This document shows, piece after piece, positions 6,593-11,046 of a stretch of DNA of 11,046 bases (its first letter is position 1; each line of letters starts with the position of its first letter). Location of the stretch: assembly GCA_017505675.1 (NCBI GenBank), contig JAFVOV010000022.1:1-11046 (forward strand), read 5' to 3'. The translations under genes and the position numbers were made by a program. Under the pieces are notes generated by a model. That model was not told the DNA's origin. It saw only the letters and a program-made list of their open reading frames with translations, and searched no databases. Source of the DNA: Clostridia bacterium. Its GTDB lineage: Bacteria > Bacillota > Clostridia > Christensenellales > Borkfalkiaceae.

Positions 6593-6632
6593 CCCTAAAA
6601 TTCAATAAAATGATATATACGGAATTTTGGGG
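6593..6632 (+). promoter_or_regulatory. Hairpin covering the next gene's ribosome binding site
   Basis: CCCTAAAATTC (6593-6603) pairs with GAATTTTGGGG (6622-6632): ten Watson-Crick pairs and one T-G wobble, around an 18-base loop. The right arm contains four of the five Gs (6629-6633) that act as Shine-Dalgarno for the ATG at 6640. ATTTTAAT follows, so a weak terminator is an alternative reading. Either way it would lower expression of the nitrilase-like gene relative to dus. Confidence 0.5.
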
Positions 6633-6639
6633 GATTTTA

Positions 6640-7320
6640 ATGGAAATTTGTTTCGTAACCGATAGCACGCTTAATTTAGTTTCCGAAGAAAAGTTAAGCG
6701 CCGTAGGCTCTCACGACGTTTTGGTGTTCGGATTTAACGGTTTAGGTCTTGTAAGTTATAAAAAAGAACTCGGTGGTGAAACCGAATATTTTCAAGATTT
6801 GGCTAGGCTATCAAAACAGTTAAAATCCGTTATAATATGCGGTTGCGATACTGATACTTACGGAATTTTCCGCCACTCTGCGGTAATTGCCGATAGGGGT
6901 AAAATTTTGGGCGTATCTGATATGGCTCACGCGGTTGACGATAGTGAATTCGTTGCGGGCGGTAACTTTAGGGTATACGATACTAGCGCTGGTAAGATAG
7001 GCTTAATAGTATCTGAAGATTTGTTTTTCCCTGAATCCGCGCGTGTTTTAACGCTGTGTGATGCAGATATTATCATTTGCTTATTTAAAAAACTTGAAGG
7101 TCCTATGCCACAAATTATGCTCCGTTCGGGTGCGTTTGCAAACGGTGTTGCAATGGCGCTATGCGCAAAAAATTACGCTTGCGTTTCCGATATACGCGGA
7201 AAAATTGTTTTTTCGGGCGCGGCGGATATAACAAAAACTAAAATAAAAATTGAAAAGGATTATCATCTTATAAGTTCGCGTCGGCGCGGGCTTTATAGAG
7301 ATTTTAATTCGGGGTATTAA
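6640..7320 (+). CDS. Nitrilase-fold protein lacking the catalytic triad
   Basis: This 226-residue protein resembles the carbon-nitrogen hydrolase (nitrilase) superfamily, but shorter than the usual 260-plus residues. Family landmarks remain: GNFRVYDTSAGKIGLIVSED (108-127), DLFFPESARVL (127-137), the DADIII strand, and a C-terminal RRRGLY like the usual RRP-LY ending. The catalytic Glu-Lys-Cys triad appears lost. Cys is Ser125 (VSED instead of ICYD), the Lys position two before His97 is Met95, and the FPE glutamate position is Phe32 in VLVFGFN. The protein is therefore probably not an amidase and may be a binding or scaffolding pseudoenzyme. Start 6640 is chosen over the in-frame ATG at 6610 because GGGGG (6629-6633) lies 6 bases upstream. 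It sits between dus and trmL; its stop is 12 bases before trmL. Confidence 0.72.
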   Translation: MEICFVTDSTLNLVSEEKLSAVGSHDVLVFGFNGLGLVSYKKELGGETEYFQDLARLSKQLKSVIICGCDTDTYGIFRHSAVIADRGKILGVSDMAHAVDDSEFVAGGNFRVYDTSAGKIGLIVSEDLFFPESARVLTLCDADIIICLFKKLEGPMPQIMLRSGAFANGVAMALCAKNYACVSDIRGKIVFSGAADITKTKIKIEKDYHLISSRRRGLYRDFNSGY

Positions 7321-7332
7321 AGGAGAAATTAT

Positions 7333-7824
7333 ATGGCGTTAAACGTTGTGCTGGTAGAACCAGAAATTCCACAAAACGCAGGCAATATTGCAAGAACTTG
7401 CGCAGTAACAGGCAGTAAACTTCATTTAGTTCGTCCGCTTGGCTTTGAAGTAACGGACAAGTATTTAAAAAGAGCAGGGCTTGATTACTGGCATTTGGTT
7501 GAAATTTATTATTACGATAGTATTGAAGAAGTTATGGACAAGTTTTATAACGGCAAAAACTTTTGGTTTTTTTCAACTAAAGCAAAATGCGTTCATTCAG
7601 ATGCGCAGTATAAAGACGGTGATTTTTTGGTTTTCGGTAAAGAAACTAAAGGTCTACCAGAACCGCTTTTAGAAAAGCATTACGACGAGTGTGTGCGCCT
7701 TCCTATGATGAACGAAACGCGCTCGCTTAACCTTTCAAATTCCGTATGCGTAGGGGTGTATGAAGGGTTAAGGCAGTTGGGTTATCCCAACCTTAACACA
7801 AAGGGCTTTATTCCAAAAAAATGA
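7333..7824 (+). CDS. trmL: tRNA (cytidine/uridine-34-2'-O)-methyltransferase
   Basis: This 163-residue SPOUT-family enzyme matches TrmL, which methylates the ribose 2'-OH of the wobble nucleotide 34 in certain leucine tRNAs using S-adenosylmethionine. The N-terminal PEIPQNAGNIARTCA (10-24) is the SPOUT motif 1 signature. FGKETKGLP (101-109) and the MNETRSLNLSNSV region (126-138) form the knotted cofactor site. Length is typical for this minimal SPOUT protein. A strong AAAGGAGA ends 6 bases before the ATG and begins at the stop of the upstream nitrilase-like gene, indicating one operon. No obvious GC-rich terminator follows; the next gene has its own promoter about 40 bases downstream. Confidence 0.95.
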   Translation: MALNVVLVEPEIPQNAGNIARTCAVTGSKLHLVRPLGFEVTDKYLKRAGLDYWHLVEIYYYDSIEEVMDKFYNGKNFWFFSTKAKCVHSDAQYKDGDFLVFGKETKGLPEPLLEKHYDECVRLPMMNETRSLNLSNSVCVGVYEGLRQLGYPNLNTKGFIPKK

Positions 7825-7855
7825 CAAATTTTGAGAAAAATTTACAAATGTGCGT

Positions 7856-7894
7856 GTTAAACGTTTGACTTATAAAGTTTTATTTTGTTACCAT
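7856..7894 (+). promoter_or_regulatory. Candidate promoter of the Na/Pi transporter gene
   Basis: TTGACT (7865-7870) matches the -35 consensus at 5 of 6 positions. TACCAT (7889-7894), 18 bases downstream, is a 4-of-6 -10; a TA-rich stretch at 7901-7912 is an alternative. The 14 bases at 7856-7869 containing the palindrome AAACGTTT are identical to 9664-9677 at the pgk promoter, so a shared operator is possible. Confidence 0.55.
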
Positions 7895-7936
7895 TAAATC
7901 GTATATAAAATAAAAAAGGAAAGGCAAATAATTATT

Positions 7937-9631
7937 ATGGACATGGTCTGGAATATCTTTTTTATGTTCGGTGGCGTTGCTGCAATGATGCTCGGTATGA
8001 AAGTTATGGGCGGCGCGTTAGAACAGGTTGCTGGTAAGGGAATGAAAAAACTTCTCGGCAAAGTAACTTCTAACCGTTTTGCAGGCGTTGGCGTAGGTCT
8101 TGCGGTTACCAGCATTATTCAAAGTTCAACGGCAACTACGGTTATGCTAGTCGGCTTTGTTAATATCGGGCTTATGACGCTTGCGCAAGCAACAAACGTT
8201 ATAATGGGCGCAAATATCGGTACTACGGTAACGGCTCATATCGTTTCGCTCTCCGGCGTAGGCAATATCGATATAGGCGCGATTGCGGCAATGATAGGCT
8301 GTATCGGTATTTTAATGGCTATGCTTATTAAAAATGAAAAAGTAGTAAATATCGGTAACATTTTAGCAGGGTTAGGGTTAATCTTCGTCGGGCTTGAATT
8401 TATTTCTACATACGCAACTCAAATAATGTTTATCGGTGGTGATAAAACTCAACCGCACGTTTGGGTTCAAACTATTTTCCAAGGCGAACACTTCCCACTA
8501 TTATTAATTTTAATAGGTATTGTTTTAACGGCTTTAGTGCATAGTTCTTCAACTATAACCAGTTTAATGGTCGTGCTTGCAAGTATAGGTGTGTTATCGT
8601 TTGAAAACGCATTATTTTTGGCGCTAGGCTCTAATATCGGTACTTGTATAACTTCAATATTATCGTCGGCAGGAACGCACGTAAATGCAAAAAGAACTGC
8701 TATCGTTCACTTGTTGTTTAATACTTTCGGTTGCTTGCTATTTATTGCTCCGCTTTGGATTTGGAAAAATCAAGTTTCAGGGCTATTTGCGTCAATGTCT
8801 AATGACGTAGGTCAACAAATAGCAATATTCCATACTTTGTTTAACGTTGTTACAACTTTAATTTTAATGCCGTTTACTACTTACGTTGTTAAACTTGCTT
8901 GCTTAATAGTGCCAGAAAAAACTTTAAACGACGAAGAAGAAAAATATAGATTTCAATTTATCGACGAACGTCTATTAAAAACCCCGCCTATTGCAGCCGG
9001 TAACACTAAAAAAGAAATAGTAAGAATGGGTGAACTTGCAAAGGCAAATATCAACAATTCCGTAGGTATGTTATTAAACGAAAGCATTGATAACACCGAT
9101 AAAATCCGTGAAAATGAAAATATTATAAACCGCCTTAATAAAAATATTACCGCTTATCTAACAAAACTTATGGGGTTGGATTTGTCGGATGAAGACGATA
9201 AGAAAGTCGGCTCGTATTATCACGTCGTTTCCGATATTGAAAGGGTAGGCGACTACGCGGAAAATATTATGGAATACGCGCACCGCTTACGCGAAGAAGA
9301 CCTTTCAATGTCAGAAGAAGCGAAAGAAGAACTTAAAAAACTTACCGATAACTTTAATACTTTATACGATTACGCGATTACCGCTTTTGACGATAGAAAC
9401 TTAACCGTTTTAGAAAAGGTTGAAGAAGTTGAAGAAATTATTGACGATATGAGCGCAGAACTTGAAAAGCGCCATATTGAAAGGGTTAAAAACGGAACTT
9501 GTTCAGCGTCGCTCGGTTCAATATTCTTACAGACCGTTTCTAACCTTGAAAGGGTAAGCGACCATATGACAAACGTTGCTTTCAGTATCAAGCAATATCG
9601 CCACGGAAAAGAAAGCGCAATAAAAGTATAA
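7937..9631 (+). CDS. Na+/phosphate cotransporter with C-terminal PhoU domain
   Basis: This 564-residue protein belongs to the NptA/YjbB-like Na/Pi cotransporter family, which moves inorganic phosphate in or out of the cell coupled to sodium. The membrane half (about 1-325) shows the two inverted repeats of the family: QSSTATTVMLVGFV at 62-75 with GANIGTTVTAH at 91-101, and HSSSTITSLMVVLA at 202-215 with GSNIGTCITS at 231-240. The cytosolic half (about 355-560) is a PhoU-like helical domain with paired SDIERVGDYAENI and SNLERVSDHMTNV motifs, whose acidic residues bind metal in PhoU. AAGGAAAGG (7917-7924 and just before) lies 12 bases from ATG 7937; an ATG at 7943 is equally in frame. It has its own promoter and a strong terminator, so it appears monocistronic. 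Import versus export cannot be decided. Confidence 0.92.
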   Translation: MDMVWNIFFMFGGVAAMMLGMKVMGGALEQVAGKGMKKLLGKVTSNRFAGVGVGLAVTSIIQSSTATTVMLVGFVNIGLMTLAQATNVIMGANIGTTVTAHIVSLSGVGNIDIGAIAAMIGCIGILMAMLIKNEKVVNIGNILAGLGLIFVGLEFISTYATQIMFIGGDKTQPHVWVQTIFQGEHFPLLLILIGIVLTALVHSSSTITSLMVVLASIGVLSFENALFLALGSNIGTCITSILSSAGTHVNAKRTAIVHLLFNTFGCLLFIAPLWIWKNQVSGLFASMSNDVGQQIAIFHTLFNVVTTLILMPFTTYVVKLACLIVPEKTLNDEEEKYRFQFIDERLLKTPPIAAGNTKKEIVRMGELAKANINNSVGMLLNESIDNTDKIRENENIINRLNKNITAYLTKLMGLDLSDEDDKKVGSYYHVVSDIERVGDYAENIMEYAHRLREEDLSMSEEAKEELKKLTDNFNTLYDYAITAFDDRNLTVLEKVEEVEEIIDDMSAELEKRHIERVKNGTCSASLGSIFLQTVSNLERVSDHMTNVAFSIKQYRHGKESAIKV

Positions 9632-9656
9632 AAACTTAAAATTTATTCTAAAGAAT

Positions 9657-9695
9657 ATCCGCCGTTAAACGTTTGACAAACGGCGGATTTATTTA
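9657..9695 (+). terminator. Intrinsic terminator of the Na/Pi transporter gene
   Basis: ATCCGCCGTT (9657-9666) pairs perfectly with AACGGCGGAT (9679-9688) around a 12-base loop, followed by TTATTTA. It is a strong Rho-independent terminator 25 bases after the stop codon. The -35 box of the pgk promoter lies in its loop. Confidence 0.85.
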
Positions 9696-9701
9696 TATAA
9701 T
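9673..9701 (+). promoter_or_regulatory. Perfect-consensus sigma-A promoter of pgk
   Basis: TTGACA (9673-9678), a 17-base spacer and TATAAT (9696-9701) match the vegetative consensus at every position. Predicted initiation is near 9708, giving a leader of about 66 bases to the pgk ATG. The -35 is in the upstream terminator loop and the spacer includes its right arm. Such strength fits a central glycolytic gene. Confidence 0.9.
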
Positions 9702-9773
9702 TAAATAAATAGTGTTAAAATAGGGCACTATGGGTAAAATTGAAAAGAAAATTAAATTATCGGGAGATTATTT

Positions 9774-11046
9774 ATGAATAAAAAATCTATTAAAGACGTA
9801 AACGTTAAAGGCAAAAAATGCCTTGTTAGGGTGGACTTCAACGTTCCCATGAAGGACGGCAAGATTACTGATGAAACGCGTATAAACGGCGCGCTTCCCA
9901 CTATCAAGTATCTTATTGAACAAGGCGCTAAAGTTATTCTTTGTTCACACATGGGTAAACCCCACAATATATTTACTGAAGGTTTTTCTTTAACCAAGAA
10001 AGAAAAGAAGGCTGTTGAAGCGCTTCCCGCAGAAGAACAGGCTGCCGCTAAAGCAGAATATCTTAAAAAAGCGGCTAAAGATAAAGAAAAATTCACGCTT
10101 CGTCCCGTAGCGGAAAAACTTTCTGAAAAACTCGGTCAAAAAGTTACGTTCGCTGAAGACGTTGTAGGCGCTTCCGCGGACGCTGCAGTTGCAAACATCA
10201 AAGACGGTGAAGTTGTTCTTCTTGAAAACACCCGTTTTGAACAGGGCGAAGAAAAGAGAGATGAAGCGCTCTGTAAAAAACTCGCTGAATATTGCGATAT
10301 TTACGTAAACGACGCTTTCGGTACTGCTCACCGTTCACACGCAACCACCGCTGCTATTGCGGAATACGGTTATGCTAAAACTGCCGTTTGCGGTTTCCTT
10401 ATCGAAAAGGAACTTTCCGTAATGGCTGACGCATTAGAAAACCCCGTTCGTCCGTTCGTTGCAATTCTTGGTGGCGCTAAAGTTGCTGATAAACTTAAAG
10501 TTATAAATAATCTTCTTGAAAAGTGCGATACTCTTATTATCGGTGGCGGAATGGCTTACACATTCTTAAAGGCTAAAGGCTACGAAGTGGGTACTTCTCT
10601 CGTTGATGACGAACAAATCGGATACTGCCTTGATATGATGAAAAAGGCTGAAGAACTCGGCAAAAAACTTCTTCTTCCTATTGACGCTGTTATCACTAAA
10701 GATTTCCCGAATCCTATCGACGCAACCGTTGAATGTAGGGAATGCGACGTTGATTCTATTCCTTCTGATATGATGAGCCTTGATATCGGTTCTAAAACCG
10801 CCGCTCTTTACGCAGATGCTGTTAAGAGCGCAAAAACTGTTATTTGGAACGGACCTATGGGCGTGTTTGAAAACCCGATTTTTGCAAAAGGCACTATCGC
10901 CGTTGCTAAATCTTTAGCAGAAACCGAAGCAACCACCATTATCGGCGGGGGCGACTCGGCTGCTGCAGTTACTCAACTCGGCTTTGCTGATAAGATGAGC
11001 CATATTTCTACCGGTGGTGGCGCTTCACTTGAACTTTTTGAAGGTA
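9774..11046 (+). CDS. pgk: Phosphoglycerate kinase (3' end beyond window)
   Basis: The open frame from ATG 9774 reaches the window edge, giving 424 residues without a stop. PGK transfers phosphate between 1,3-bisphosphoglycerate and ADP in cytosolic glycolysis. Motifs include VRVDFNVPM (18-26), SHMGKP (58-63), ENTRFEQGEE (151-160), NDAFGTAHRSHA (179-190), FVAILGGAKVADKL (about 227-240), WNGPMGVFE, GGGDSAAAV and STGGGASLELFEG. The last is normally about ten residues from the C-terminus, so little is missing. About 35-40 extra residues (roughly 66-106, lysine- and alanine-rich, likely helical) separate SHMGKP from the TLRPVAEKL helix. GGGAG (9762-9766) lies 7 bases before the start. Codons such as GTT, GCT, CTT and TTC appear favoured compared with neighbours, consistent with high expression. 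Confidence 0.97.
   Translation, partial: MNKKSIKDVNVKGKKCLVRVDFNVPMKDGKITDETRINGALPTIKYLIEQGAKVILCSHMGKPHNIFTEGFSLTKKEKKAVEALPAEEQAAAKAEYLKKAAKDKEKFTLRPVAEKLSEKLGQKVTFAEDVVGASADAAVANIKDGEVVLLENTRFEQGEEKRDEALCKKLAEYCDIYVNDAFGTAHRSHATTAAIAEYGYAKTAVCGFLIEKELSVMADALENPVRPFVAILGGAKVADKLKVINNLLEKCDTLIIGGGMAYTFLKAKGYEVGTSLVDDEQIGYCLDMMKKAEELGKKLLLPIDAVITKDFPNPIDATVECRECDVDSIPSDMMSLDIGSKTAALYADAVKSAKTVIWNGPMGVFENPIFAKGTIAVAKSLAETEATTIIGGGDSAAAVTQLGFADKMSHISTGGGASLELFEG
9969..10091 (+). other. Insertion within the PGK N-terminal domain
   Basis: Codons about 66-106 of pgk encode a charged Lys/Glu/Ala-rich segment (including KKEKKAVEALPAEEQAAAKA) where typical PGKs have only about 8-10 residues between the SHLGRP-like loop and the next conserved helix. 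The reading frame is kept and flanking motifs are intact, so this is a genuine in-frame insertion and not an error. A helical hairpin on the protein surface is likely. Confidence 0.75.

Noticed and set aside
6610..6639. Longer start for the nitrilase-like gene at ATG 6610
   Set aside because: No Shine-Dalgarno precedes it, while ATG 6640 has GGGGG at good spacing; the extra ten residues do not resemble the family.
7826..7843. AAATTTT/AAAATTT hairpin after trmL as a terminator
   Set aside because: The stem is only A-T pairs and no T-tract follows, so it is unlikely to terminate.
9752..10331. Long minus-strand open frames opposite pgk
   Set aside because: Two overlapping antisense frames lie within the well-supported pgk coding sequence, have low-complexity Phe/Ser-rich translations and no ribosome binding site; they are shadows.
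1..11046. tRNA, rRNA, CRISPR or riboswitch elements
   Set aside because: The short intergenic gaps were read for cloverleaf-like inverted repeats, regularly spaced repeats and recognisable riboswitch cores; none was seen.

Overview
The window looks like ordinary chromosome of an AT-rich, Gram-positive, probably spore-forming member of the Clostridia. The evidence is a SpoVT-type sporulation regulator followed by a SpoVB/MurJ-like flippase, meso-diaminopimelate dehydrogenase, purine-rich Shine-Dalgarno sites before most genes, sigma-A-like promoters, and a sigma-G-like promoter before spoVT. An uncultured gut lineage would fit, but I cannot name a genus from the sequence.

Layout. Positions 1-1112 hold ddh with its promoter and a downstream hairpin. 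Positions 1132-2771 hold a tightly coupled pair: a membrane-anchored ComEC-like metallo-beta-lactamase-fold protein and a hypoxanthine/deoxyinosine-type DNA glycosylase. Positions 2800-3562 hold one complete minus-strand transcription unit (promoter, alpha/beta-hydrolase gene, bidirectional terminator), flanked by two direct copies of the last ~120 bp of the glycosylase region. Positions 3669-7824 hold a plus-strand cluster: spoVT, the flippase, a tRNA-dihydrouridine synthase, a nitrilase-fold protein lacking its catalytic triad, and trmL. Positions 7856-9631 hold a Na/Pi cotransporter with a C-terminal PhoU domain. A terminator that also contains part of a perfect-consensus promoter leads into pgk, which runs off the right edge about ten codons before its expected end.

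How the genes relate. ddh and the flippase both serve cell-wall precursor supply: one makes meso-diaminopimelate, the other probably flips lipid-linked wall precursors. SpoVT and the flippase suggest a sporulation or cortex link. Dus and TrmL are tRNA modification enzymes. The Pi transporter and pgk are separate transcription units, but they share an identical 14-nt sequence over their -35 regions. No mobile-element gene, CRISPR array, rRNA or tRNA gene was seen, and no stretch longer than 300 bases lacks a gene.

I do not see a clear new multi-gene system. The points most worth a second look are the duplicated glycosylase tail around the hydrolase cassette, the triad-less nitrilase-like protein with a hairpin over its ribosome binding site, the promoter embedded in a terminator before pgk, and a ~35-residue insertion in the PGK N-terminal domain.
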